This document shows, piece after piece, positions 43,001 to 54,425 of a DNA stretch of 64,000 bases (the first letter of the stretch is position 1; each line of letters starts with the position of its first letter). This stretch comes from Karstenula rhodostoma CBS 690.94 (lineage: Eukaryota; Ascomycota; Dothideomycetes; Pleosporales; Didymosphaeriaceae). The notes below the pieces were generated by a model. It had not been told where the DNA came from. It worked only from the letters and a program-made list of their open reading frames with translations, and made no database searches. The translations under genes and the position numbers were made by a program. The DNA lies in NCBI GenBank assembly GCA_010093485.1, contig MU001499.1:62001-126000 (forward strand). The letters are read 5' to 3'.

Positions 43001-44736
43001 ATGGTCATCTTCAAATCAAGACAACCGCCTATTGACTGTACGATAATTATCCATGGCATCACGGAGAACGAAGCTTATTTATTGCAGTGCCTACCGAGCT
43101 CACCGACTGGGACTGGCTGTTCAATTCAAAATACTCGCCAATAAACAAATTCCCACCCAACGAGCTCAATGGCTTCCAAAATGCCGTTACCAAGGAACGC
43201 GTCAACTGGCTAGACGTGAAGAAGTACTCTACGTACATCTCAACCGCACTGGTCAAGCGCTATGGTCTGCACGAAGGCGAAACCATCTCGCTGTTCAGCC
43301 AGAACACCGTATGGTATCCTGTGGCGATGTTTGCAGGCTTGCGAGCGGGAGCGAAAATATCCGGAGCAAGCCCTGCTTACAATGTCGAAGAGATGGCTTT
43401 CGCGCTCAAGACGGCCGATGCAAAGTTCCTCATGACCACTCCGGGGAGCATGGAAGTTGCAAGCAAGAGCGCGGAGGCAGCTGGCTTGCCGAAAAGCAAT
43501 GTCTTTCTGCTTGAAGGCGAGGTACCTGGCTACACAACCGTGCAGGAGTTGATCAAGATTGGCCAGTCGTACGGAGAGCAAGGCCAAACGCCCGCATTCA
43601 AGCTGCCACCTGGAAAGAAGAACAAGGACGTCTGCGGGTTCCTCTCTTTCAGCTCGGGTACGACGGGCTTGCCTAAGGCAGTCATGATAAGCCACCAAAA
43701 CGTCATTGCACAGTGTCTTCAAATCGAGCAGATCACGCCCAACGCCCATAAGAAGATTATGGCCGTCCTTCCGTTATTCCATATCACCGGGCTTGTGCAC
43801 CAGATGCACATCCCCATCCTGCTTAACGCAGAGGTGATTATGTTGCCGCAGTTCACGATGGAAGGGATGCTCGAGATCGTTGTAGAGTATCAGCTGGGCG
43901 AGCTCCTCTTGGTGCCGCCCATCCTCATTCGGCTGGTACGCGATCCTATCGTCGACAAGTACGACCTCTCCCACGTCACACGCTTTTCCTCCGGCGCCGC
44001 ACCCCTGAGCGAGGAGATCATCCAGCTCTTGCAAAAGAAGTTCCCACATACCGGGTTCAAGCAAGGCTACGGCATGACAGAGTCCTGTTCCTGCATTACA
44101 GCGCATCCTCCGGAGAAGTATGCGTACAAGTACGCGCACTCCGGAGGCGCAGTCTGTGCTTCAACCGAAGTCAAAATATTGAAGGAAGACGGGACTGAAG
44201 GCGACGTGGGCGAGGTGGGAGAAGTGCTAGCAAGAGGACCACAGGTCGTCATGGGCTATCTCAACAATGAGAAAGCGACGAGGGATACCTTTGACAAAGA
44301 CGGCTTCCTGCACACCGGCGACCAAGGCCTGATTGATGAAGAGGGAATGATCCACATTACAGACCGCATCAAAGAACTCATCAAAGTGAAAGGCATCGGT
44401 GTCGCTCCGGCAGAGCTTGAAGACCTGCTCCTCGGCCACGACAAGGTGGAGGATGTAGCTGTCATGGGGATTCTGGACGACTACTCGGGTGAGCTGCCGA
44501 AGGCGTTTGTGAAGTTGAAGGACGGCGTGCACGCGGATACGACTGTGGGGAGGGAACTGATTGCTTTTGTGAAGGAGAAGAAGGTGAGGCACAAGTGGGT
44601 GAAAGAGATTGAGTTTATACCCGAGATACCGAAGAGTGCTAGTGGGAAGATTCTGAGGAGGGTGCTGAGGGACAAGGAGAAGAGTGGGGAGGATAGAGGT
44701 GTGGTGGTCAAGGATGAGGCTAGGGCCAAGCTCTGA
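43001..44736 (+). CDS. peroxisomal AMP-dependent acyl-CoA / 4-coumarate-CoA ligase-like
   Basis: Activates a carboxylic acid to its CoA thioester through an acyl-adenylate. Exons 43001-43037 and 43088-44736 (50-nt intron, phase 1) give 561 aa; splicing joins MVIFKSRQPPID to LPTELTDWDWLF, the usual N terminus of fungal 4CL-like enzymes. ANL motifs: the P-loop SFSSGTTGLPKAV (about residue 200), GYGMTESCS (A5), the YLNN/HTGDQG region (A7), DRIKELIKVKGIGVAPAELE (A8/hinge), and the catalytic Lys in PKSASGKILRR (A10). The protein ends in AKL, a canonical PTS1, so peroxisomal import is expected. The substrate (aromatic or fatty acid) cannot be fixed. PEX7, the other peroxisomal import route, lies elsewhere in the window. 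Confidence 0.93.
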
Positions 44737-45429
44737 GGGAAGGAGAGGTCGAGATGCTTTCTACCTCCGCCTTGTAAATCTTACCTAGATCATACCCTAA
44801 CCACCCTACTGATACGTCCAAGATAGCTCCACATAATGTAGAGTTGTTTGAATGACAGCCTCTCCGCAAGCAGCCAGAATGAGGAATAGTAGGTCACCGC
44901 AGTTGCGCAGAGGCGGTTCGGAACGCGCCTGCCGATTCACACGCCAGCCAACCCTAGCTAAGCCTAGGCCAAGACTCAAGACCACCGCCCGCCTCAACAC
45001 CACCACTCCGCCCCATCGTCGGTTCGAACTCCTCAGGCCATGTCAAGTCCCATCGTACGTATTTCTTGGCCCGGAGTCTGATGCTGCCCCAGTTCTTGGC
45101 TTCCGCTGTCGCCAAGAACGGACCACCCTCCGCCGAGATGGTACTTTCATGGCAAGGCTCCACAATGACGTTGATGCATCCGACTTGTCAAAGAGAAGGA
45201 ATCAGAAGTGGTACTGTGAACGACTTTGCGGAGCAAGATTGCATATGCCAACGCATGGGGAAGAGATGGGGCCTTAGCACTGGATCGGTCACCCCGGGGA
45301 CAAGAACTCGGCGGACCCATGGGGACGTGAACGTATAAAGGGGCCCCATAGTTCTCCACGCGCTCAGAGTCTTCGTTATACCCTGCGACTTGAGTCTGCG
45401 CTCCGATTGCTTTGCGGACATCTCACACC
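44737..45429. promoter_or_regulatory. intergenic interval with transporter promoter
   Basis: About 690 bp. No supported exon. A TATAAA box at 45334-45339 lies 91 bp before the transporter start. Confidence 0.55.
45334..45339 (+). promoter_or_regulatory. TATA box of the sugar transporter gene
   Basis: TATAAA about 91 bp upstream of ATG 45430, followed by a C/T-rich leader. Confidence 0.5.
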
Positions 45430-47575
45430 ATGCCGCCCCAGAAACCAGATATCGAGGCTACGGACCCTGATCTGTCGGGCGAAAATGGCAGCAAATCTTC
45501 CTCGAATGACACACAGTTCACTGAAGATGCTCACTCCCGACGTGCGTCCGTTGCAGCCAAGCTTCGCAACCCCCTTGCTGGGATGACTGAGCAGGAAGTG
45601 CTTCGCGATGTCGATGTGTGGGTCGAAGAGAAAGAACTTGCAGAGTACTGCGACGAGTTCCGAAAGGGTGCGCTCATCGCCAGGGTCGGACAGCGCGAAG
45701 ATGGGTTCGAATACGTTAGTCAGTTGAACGAGGAAGAGAAGGGCTTGCTGAGGCATGAAATAACGCATCGATGGGACCATCCGTTCATGCTTTATTTCTT
45801 GGTCGTGCTATGCGCCGGTTCCGCGATCGTCCAGGGTATGGATCAGACGGCCGTAAACGGTGCGCAGGTATGGGCTTCCTCTACTGCTGTCCCAAAAGGC
45901 CTTTCACTAACATGGGATACAGCTCTACTATTTTGATGAGTTCAACATCACCAATGAATGGCAACAAGGGCTCCTCAGTACGATACCCCTGGTATGAAAG
46001 TTCTATGTCTTAGACGTAGTTACTTCATATCTAGCCCCAAGCTCTGACTTGACTGACTTTGCACTAGACGGAGCGCCCTACCTCTGCTCCGCGTTGATCG
46101 GCTGCTGGACGAACGCCCCCCTAAACAAACTCTTTGGCCGTCGTGGCACAATCTTCATTTCCTGCTTCATCTCGTTCGTCACCGGATTCTGGATGGCGGC
46201 TGCGGACTCCTGGTACAACCTGCTCATTGCTCGATTCGCACTGGGATTCGCAGTCGGCGCAAAGTCCTCAACTACCCCAGTGTATGCCGCAGAGAGTGCA
46301 CCGAAGACGATTCGCGGCGCGCTTACCATGATGTGGCAGATGTGGACGGCGTTTGGTATCATGATCGGTTTCGTTGTCAGCGTCGCATTCGAGAATGTCG
46401 ACTTCATGGGGGAGTACAGCCAATGGCGGTGGATGCTTGCGTCGACTAGTATCCCACCTTTCTTGGTTATGATTCAGGTTTACTTGTGCCCTGAGTCTCC
46501 GCGATGGTGAGTGGACTTGACAATCACTTTGCGAGGGCAATGAGCTGACGACGGCAGGTACATGGAAAAGGGGAAATACGACAAAGCTTTCAACGCGCTC
46601 TGCCGGCTGAGGAAGCACAGGATCCAGGCTGCACGCGACATGTACTATGCCTACAAGCTCCTCGAAGTTGAGCAAGCTGAACGCGAGGGCAAGAACCTGT
46701 TCAAAGAGTTCTTCTTCGTCAAGCGCAACCGCCGCGCCGCACAGTCGTCCTTCTTCGTCATGTTCATGCAACAATTCTGCGGTGTAAACGTCATCGCCTA
46801 CTACAGTACGCTCCACCGCCCCAAGCCCATCCCATCCAGCTGGAAAACACCCCCCTAACAAACCCCAGGCTCCACCATCTTCGAACAAGCCGGCTTCACC
46901 CGCAGCAACGCCCTCCTCGTCTCCTTCGGCACAGGCGTGACAAACTGGCTCTTCGCCATCCCCGCAATCTACACAATCGACACCTTCGGCCGCCGCAACC
47001 TCCTCCTCACCACCTTCCCCCTCATGGGCCTCTGCCTCCTCTGGTGCGGCATGTCCTTCTTCCTGCCCACCGACGCGGAGGGCGAACCCACACAGGCCCG
47101 CCTCGCTAGCATATCTGCCGCCATCTTCATCTTCATGGCCGTCTACTCCCCCGGCGAGGGCCCCGTCCCGTTCACCTACAGCGCTGAGGCTTTTCCCCTC
47201 TACATCCGCGACGTAGGCATGTCCTTCGCCACCGCTACCTGCTGGGGCTTCAACTTCATCCTGTCGCTGACGTGGCCGCCGCTCGTGCGCGCGTTCACGC
47301 CCCAGGGTGCCTTCGCGTGGTACGCGGCGTGGAACTTCTTTGGCTGGGTCTACTGCTACTTTCTGCTGCCTGAGACGAAGAACCTTACCCTCGAGGAGCT
47401 GGATAGCGTGTTTAGTGTGGGGAATCGCCCGTTTGCAAAGTACTACGCTGGGAAGCTGCCGTGGTACGTGCAGAAGCATGTTTTGAGGAGGGATGTGCCG
47501 CCTATGGAGCCGCTGTATGAGTTTGACGGTGAGACGCCCGGGCTGTTTGGGGAGAGGGAGGGGGAGAAGACGTGA
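45430..47575 (+). CDS. MFS sugar transporter (fungal hexose/polyol H+ symporter-like)
   Basis: Plasma-membrane carrier of the sugar-porter family. Exons 45430-45867, 45923-45977, 46068-46506, 46558-46805 and 46869-47575 (introns 55, 90, 51 and 63 nt) give 628 aa. A soluble N tail of about 115 residues precedes twelve predicted membrane segments. Family motifs: GMDQTAVNGAQ in TM1, EWQQGLLNGAPYLCSALIGCW (split over exons 2-3), LFGRRGTIF (GRR), RFALGFAVGAKSSTTPVYAAE (PVYxAE), CPESPRWYMEKGK (PESPR), QQFCGVNVIAYYS, IDTFGRRNLL, and LPETKNLTLEEL (PETK). For intron 2 I used the donor at 45978, because the later GT at 45992 breaks frame with exon 3. The substrate is not determined. Convergent with the P450 gene. 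Confidence 0.93.
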
Positions 47576-47828
47576 TGGTGTCGCCTAGACATGCAGGAAG
47601 TATAGTTCTGGCAGAGGAGGAGGATGCTTTCAACGTCTAATACAAATCATACACGCCTTAGCCGCTTTTTTGGTCCCTTCGTGCATTGGCAAAGCGCGAC
47701 GCCTTATGTTATCCACCCCTTCATTGATTTACCCGCTCTCATAGTGATCGTATACAATATATACAAATCATATACCCAATTTGTGTCTTCAACAAAGAGC
47801 TCAGTTCAGTTCGGAGTCCGAGGCTCCA

Positions 47829-49748
47829 TCAAACGAGACTGTCCTTCCTGTCCTGCGGCCCCGCCTTGATCTTGACCTTCGACTGCATCCCATCAACAGG
47901 TCTGAGCGTAGCCAAATACGTCTGTACAAGTCAGCACTGCATCTCTCCGTCCTACCATCCACCCAACGACTTACAGAAAACATGGTAGACTTGGTCTTAT
48001 AATACCCCTTCCCATCCAACGTCGGCAACCCCTCCTCGTCCAGCTCCAACTCCCCCAGCCCCACCTTGACAAACTCAAACCGCCTCGCCACAGCCGCAAG
48101 CACGATCCGGGCCTGCAGATTCGCCAGCTCAGACCCCGTGCACCGCCTCGGCCCGCGCTCATACGGCCTGAAGGCGCTGTCGGGGATCTTCGCGGCTGCA
48201 TCCCCAACCCACCGCTCAGGCATGAAGTCGTCCCTCGTCTCGCCGAAGATGCTGGGGTGTCGATGCATGATGTATGAACGCGGGGTGAGACCCAAGCCGT
48301 CGACGACGAGGCGCTGGCCGTCGGGGAGGGTGATTGTGCTGCCGGAGCCCTTTGGCGTCATGCGAGCCGTGGTTCCGGGGGGGTGCAGACGCAGGGCTTC
48401 CTTGATGACGGCGTCGGTATAGGGCAGGCGCGCGAGAAGCTTTCCCGCGTCGGGGCCTCTGAGCTGCTTGATGACGGACGCGGGACTCGTATCTGGGCCG
48501 AAGACGGCGTCGAGCTCGGCCTTGAGGTCCGTCGCGGAGGCGGGGCGTCGGTGCAGCTCGTAGAAGCACCACTGCAGGAGGATACTCGTGGTATCGTGTC
48601 CGGCGAAGAGGAAGCCACGCAGGGTGTCGCTGGTTTGCTGGAGGATCTCGGGCGTGAGCTTGTCGATGCCCTGGAGACTGAGCATCGCCACGCATCTGGA
48701 GGTAGTATCCGCGCCAGCCAGTATCTCGTTGTGCTGCCGGCGGATCTCCTCTTTCAGGATCGCGTCCAGCTTTCTGTCGAGCCGGCGGATCTCGCGCTCG
48801 TTCTTGGTGAAGTATTCTTTCCACCAGACGGCGCCGAGGGGACGCTTGTTGAAGGCCTGCGACAGTGCGCGGTAGGTGAGCAGGACATTGCCCTCCTTTC
48901 CCTCGATCTGAGCGTTGAGGTCCATGTTGAATGTTACGATGCCGATGACGTCGACAACTAGGTTCGTGGTGTAGCTTTCGAGGTTGATCTCTTCGCCAGT
49001 CTTGGCCTTTTCTTCCAGTAGATCGATGTAGGTCTCCGTCTTGTCGAGGATGGAGCCGACGAGGGTGAGGAGGTGAGCTGGAGCCATACCGGGCATGATC
49101 CTCTTCCTCAAGGCCTTCCACTCATTTCCCTTGATGAGGATAGTTAGATTTGTCCAAGAGATGTTAAGCTAAATGATGAAGGGTGCGGGACAATGATGAG
49201 GTCCGGGATAGTAAAAGCTGAACTTACATCCGTAGTCACCAGAGATCGAGCACCAGCCAGAGGAGCCAGGCGCTGAAGACCAGGGTGTTTAGGCATGCTG
49301 GCAAAGTACTGCTTCGATGCTTTAGTGACCTGCTCTGCGACGCCGTTGTCGAAAATGAAGAGAAGCAGGTACTTTTCCACAGGCCGCAAGTCGACCAGCA
49401 GCACAGGCGGAAAGTCCATCTTGATGCACTGCTCATACAGCATTTCGTCTATACCAAACCGTTAGTCATTGACGGGAGCGTTACTATTTCGTGAACCGTA
49501 CCAAACGCCCGCCGAACGTCGCCTTCCGCAGCGATTTTCTCCAGCCATGGCCAATGCCCTCTCACGGGGTCTGCCGGTGCCGGCTGGGGAAGATGCGAGT
49601 ACTTTGTTATGTCGATACCTTCTGACCCTTTCCTTCCAAAGAAGCAATAAACCAGACTGAGCGGTACGAGAGCAAGGAAGAGCAGTCTCCAGTCCAGGAA
49701 ACTACTGGAGTTGAGACTCTGCGACATGAAGAGTTGGAAGATGGCCAT
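47829..49748 (-). CDS. cytochrome P450 monooxygenase
   Basis: ER-anchored haem monooxygenase. Exons 49748-49502, 49448-49228, 49168-47975 and 47921-47829 (introns 53, 59 and 53 nt) give 584 aa. An N-terminal membrane anchor (LLFLALVPLSLVYCFFG) is followed by the helix C segment GNEWKALRKRIMPGMAPAHL, the I-helix oxygen motif FAGHDTTSI, ExxR in EALRLHPP, the PERW region (FMPERWVG), and the haem loop FRPYERGPRRCTG with thiolate Cys499. For exon 3 I chose the acceptor that keeps LNISWTNLTILIKGNEW in frame; a later AG would drop 13 residues. The substrate is unknown, and the neighbours are not an obvious biosynthetic cluster. Confidence 0.93.
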
Positions 49749-50839
49749 CGTTGCGTGCGGAGAGGTTGCTGTGGCCTGCGTGCAGCGGAGGGAAGGTGCA
49801 CATCGCACGTCGCACACTGGCAGCAGCCAGCATTTAAAACACCCGCCTGGCAGACCCGCTGCCACCTTCTGCAAGAAGGATACCGTCGCTCCCTGCCCTA
49901 TTTGGCTCTGCAGCGACGAGGGTGAAGAGCACTCGGAGACACATCGGAGACGCGGCTGGATCAGATAAGATGGATCAGATTAGATATCGCCGCATGTGGT
50001 TCGCGCCGCCAAGGCTGTGAATGGAGTCGACGGGGGGCTGATTCGACGGACGGGGCAGCAGGTAAAGTTTCTGCGCTTGGCGGAAGGACGGTGTGGCTGG
50101 AAGGAGTTTGGGTGGCCGGCGCTTTTGCTGTTCAGGCTGTGGGCTGTTCCCCACCATCTGTCGGGTTGCGTCAGCTCGCAGGGAACGGAGACGCACAGAG
50201 CGGTTCTTGAAGCTGTTCGTGGACAAGTGCGTAGGATGTTGCAATGCGAACGGACTTGTGCTCTTATAGGGACAAGCACTAGTCTCGCAACAATTGAAGG
50301 GGCATATATGCATCATACTGCGCCAACACTACCAACGAGGTTTAATCTATCATAGAAACTGGCCTGCACCATCAGTGCGGTTATCCACTACTATTCTCAG
50401 GCAGTAGTGAGCAAGGAACGTGTAGCCTGGGATAGCTCACCTTACCATTCGTCCGAAATCACAACCCAATACCACACGGCCGTCTTTCATACTGACATGA
50501 AAGTCAATTCAAGTGTTCCTGGCGGCCACTGAGAAAGGCCTGGTGGGATTCTTTTCCTTTTTGCAAGGATAAGTGCGCTTCCATGGATGTGGTTATCACA
50601 AGAGTGGATCACACTGATTTTAATCGTCTATTCACGGCACATTCCTCAGATTGAGGAAACCGCATGAGAAACACCCAGTTATGAAGAACTCGTTTCGATG
50701 CATGTCGCTAATATTATAGTCATATCATGTCCAAGTAGAAGAGCGATATTATCCTCCCAATCGTTGCTCGTGTTGAGAACTCGAATAAAAAAAAGTCCAG
50801 GGGGAATCGAACAGTATGAAACCGCCACGCAAGCAGATA
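49749..50839. other. intergenic interval, AT-rich in its right half
   Basis: P450 promoter on the left; 3' flank of the kelch gene on the right. The stretch 50340-50800 is AT-rich. I checked a B-box-like word near 50795 and found no tRNA fold. Confidence 0.5.
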
Positions 50840-53478
50840 TTAGTCCCTATTGATGACGCGCAGACTCCTCCTCGGGTTCAACAACACACCGCGGGTACCC
50901 CAGAACGCAGGCTCCTGCCCGTCGAGCAAATCATCCGTCGAGCTCGCGATGCTGCTCCGGCGACCCAGCGCATCCACGCCGCCCGCAGCGACCCCCGCGG
51001 CGCCCGTATACGAGGTGCCCGTGCGCTCGTTGCTCGTCCGGATCGCGCTCGCCGTGGCGCTCCCGCTCGTGTACAGCCCATCGCGCTGCGCCCTCTCCGT
51101 GGAGTTCTTCCTTGAGGATGCCACCGCGCTGCTGAGAAGCGTGCCACCCGCTGTGCCGCTCTTCTCCGCGTTCGACCGCGCCGTCACCACCGCAGCGTGC
51201 TGCTTCCAGATGGCGACTTGCTTGCGGTAGACCCACGCGCAGAAGGCAAAGTACGCGGCGACGAGGAAGAAGACGCCCGCGAGGACGCCGCCGACAATCG
51301 CGCCGATCTTGTTGCCGCGGTTGGCAGCGCTGTTGCTCGAGTCCACCATCTGCGTGACGGTGGCGCCGTTGGGGATCGTGTATGTAATCGGCGTGCCGGA
51401 TTTGTAGGGGCCGTCTGTCGGCGTCTGGACGGGCGCCGTGAGCGTCGCGCCGCCCGTTTCCTTGCCACCGATGACCTCCTGGACCTTGTTCGGGACCGCG
51501 TAGCCGTAGCTGCCCTCGAGGCCGGCTTTGTGGTCGAAGCCGCGCTGGTTGGCTTGCTGGGCTAGCGGGTTCCCCTCGTCGTCGTCCTTGCCGTTGAAAG
51601 CCTTCAGAGCTCTGTCGCCGGTTAGGGCGGTGAATTGGTCGCTCCAGCCGAGACTAGACAGGTTGAATGCGTAGATGCCGGGGGAATCGCAAGCGAGCTC
51701 TTTGGAGGTGTAGCCGCCTAGCACAATCATCTGAGAGTCCCAGACATGGCAAGAGTGGCCGGCGCGAGCGGGAGGAGAGGAAGACTTGGATGTGTCGGGT
51801 TTGACTTCGATCCACGTGAAGGAGGGGACGGAGAGGATCCAAATGTCGTCGTACTGCTCTTGGTTGCCTGCAGGCTGTAGGCTCTGTCCGCCGTACATGT
51901 AGATATTGTAGGAAGAACCGCTTCTCGGTGTTAGCGAAGATACACTACAACTGACGGGGTACGTACTCAGCGGCGGCTGCGACTACAGCGCAAGGATTCA
52001 CGCGGTATTTGGGCGTATCCCCGGCGGTGTTTTGCTTGTACCAGGTCGAGTTCGCAATGTCGTAGACGTCGATGACGTTCATTTGGGCCTGTCCACTATT
52101 AACCTCTGTGTACGACGGATTCGTTGGCTATCGTACGAGTGTGTCGTTGTCTCCTCCCGTCACGCCAATCAAGGTACCTTCCGCACCGAACCCAGGAATG
52201 TACACCAGGATACCATCAGCGCGCTCGGGGAAAGAGCCAGAGTTTTGCAAACCACCCTCGGTGATGTTGCGATATACACCATCGTCGCCAGCCTTCTTGC
52301 CGTCTTTTAGGTCGTCGACGGCCTCGTTCGAATATCCAGGGTACGTGAACTCGAGAAGCGACTTGAGATAGATCCGTTCGACCTGGTTGCTCCAGTCCTT
52401 GGTGGTGAGGAAGTCTTGGTGTCCGCCAAAGTACCATCCACGTCCCAGATTCGGCACACTGAAGCCTGACCCTTCAGCAGCCCTTTGGATCGACTGGCCA
52501 GCTTTTTCAGCATGATCACCAGACGAACTCTTAGGGTTTTTGTGCTCTACCCATTCCTTGCTAGCAATCTTGTATTCCCAGAGCGAGTTCGCCGTTGGCA
52601 ATTTCTGGGGCTGCTCTGAGAATTCGCCGCCGTAGAGGTAGAGGGAGGAGTGTGAGTTCCACAGGTATCCGAGGGAAACAGCCGGTGGGCCTGACGGCTT
52701 CGATAGGCTCGTGAGCGAAGGGCTGGAGATCTGCCACGACTTGGTCAGATCGAGAGAAAGGAAGTCGTTGGCTATATCGATGTTAGTCATGCGCAGAACC
52801 AGGGCACTATCAAAACAACTTACTCCAGGTATTGCTCTTCTGTTGAGAATCATTGCTGGTTCGAAATCCATACATGTAGAGCGTTCCGTTGACAACGGCG
52901 GCTACACGAGTCAGTCTGGTTCACGAGCAGCACACTGGTTGGAACCTACATTGGCCAGCCCATCGCTTACACACCTGCGTTTCTGAGCCGGAGTCCTCTC
53001 TCGCGCCTAGCTGCGCGACTATGGGTTCGATTGATGTCTGTGGAATGACTCCTGCCCTAACCCCCTGGGGCGATATTGAGCAAATTTGGAGAATGGGCAA
53101 CATCAACGCCAGAACAAGCGCGAACAGGCCCAATCGGCACACCTTCTGTGATACCATATTCAGCCGAGGTTGTATCCGAGGGAATGTGTCGTCTTCGTCC
53201 GATTCGGTATCTGTTTCCCAGTTGTCGTCGTCGGATTGCGCAGTTGCGCGTTTATCCTCGAAGACGTCGTTTTTGCTTCGAAACCGCACGATCCTTGGTC
53301 TCAGATGTCGCGGCTCCGCGTGCTTCGCGATGCTCGGCGCCGGGTTGCGTTCACTCCGAACCTGCTCTTCATCCACTAATCCGACTTCCATAAACACTGA
53401 TTTCCGGCGCGTGGACGCCTGGGAGGCGAGCTGATGGTGTGCAGAATCCATTGCCCTGTCGAATGCCGCGCGCGGCAA
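50840..53478 (-). CDS. kelch-repeat membrane protein with two membrane segments
   Basis: Exons 53478-52950, 52901-52824, 52771-52137, 52088-51967 and 51920-50840 (introns 48, 52, 48 and 46 nt) give 814 aa; a start at 53451 would give 805. Residues 1-110 are charged. A first hydrophobic segment (about 115-134, LGLFALVLALMLPILQICS) acts as signal anchor. Kelch-type blades follow (about 175-590): NGTLYMYGFRT, SSLYLYGGEF, GRGWYFGGHQDF, NIYMYGGQSLQ, SQMIVLGGYTS. A Ser/Thr/Pro linker leads to a second segment (about 660-684, IGAIVGGVLAGVFFLVAAYFA) and a basic Ser-rich tail. Fungal homologues of this layout exist but their role is not well defined. The kelch propeller is probably lumenal or extracellular. 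Cell-surface or polarity function is inference. Confidence 0.85.
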
Positions 53479-54425
53479 CGGTCGTTAAATGGAAGTTGAG
53501 AGCGCTGGGCGCCCGGTTACGAATGACGTTGAGTTGAAAACCAGCTTCGGCTGTCAAATAGCGAATTGAGGTGGATTAACGGGGTGCATATATGCACAGG
53601 GGCGTGGCAAACTTCGTGCAGCACTGCGCGGGAAAATGCAAAACAATAGCGGATATGCGCTGTAAACAGACACTAGTGAGGGCTGAGCAGACGCAGGTTA
53701 TATTCAGAGAAGCGACCCCAGCTGCGCGGTAAGTGAGAGTGCGACCTGGAGGAACAACGAGAATCTCAACGGTGCGTCGGTTGCCCCCTCTTTACGCAGC
53801 GCTACGGCCATCGTGTTACCGTCCCTGACCCTCGCGCTGAGCCGTGCGAAGCAGGGCCATGGTGGGACGTCATGAGATTGCTGTTATTGGAAATGATCAC
53901 TCAATCGCGACGTGGGCGGCAGAGCACAGCAGGGGCTGCATTGGCCTCGGACTGGGAGCGGATGACGCTGGCCAATCAGTCAATAAAGGAACCGCTGGCC
54001 AGCAATCCCGGGACAGTCCAGGAACAAGGCGAAGAAAGCTCCATTAAATAGGCCATGTTTCATTCTTCCATCTCTTCCGCGCCTTACCCAACACGGTGCA
54101 CACTCGATAGTCCAGCATCGCATTCGGGAGCGGGTGCTGGGCCATGATTAGTCGCAATTGCTAACTTTTATGTGCACATGCATTGCTGGTCTATTGTTGG
54201 TCGCGATGCGTGACCGTCGCCAGCCCAGCATCCGGCGGCAGGCTTCGGAACATTCGTGGCGGTGCAGGGGCTAGGTGTGGCGTTGGCCACCACCACTCAA
54301 TTTCAGACTGTGCATCGCCATCTCGCCTGTGTGCATGTCTGACAACGGTGCCGAGCCATGGTACTCGCTTAGACTAGTCTGGGTCTGGGATGATAGAAAA
54401 CGTCTCCTGGGTTCGCGTTTGGACG
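53479..54425. other. intergenic interval
   Basis: About 950 bp with no supported exon; kelch promoter on the left, 3' flank of the AlkB gene on the right. Confidence 0.5.

Noticed and set aside
45010..45030. GGTTCGAACTCC word resembling a tRNA B box
   Set aside because: Upstream sequence has no A box and cannot fold into a cloverleaf.
46268..47479. 403-codon minus frame over the sugar transporter
   Set aside because: Exact antisense shadow of transporter exons; Glu/Gly/Val-rich complement of membrane codons.
50790..50830. B-box-like word suggesting a tRNA
   Set aside because: No matching A box or acceptor stem within range on either strand.
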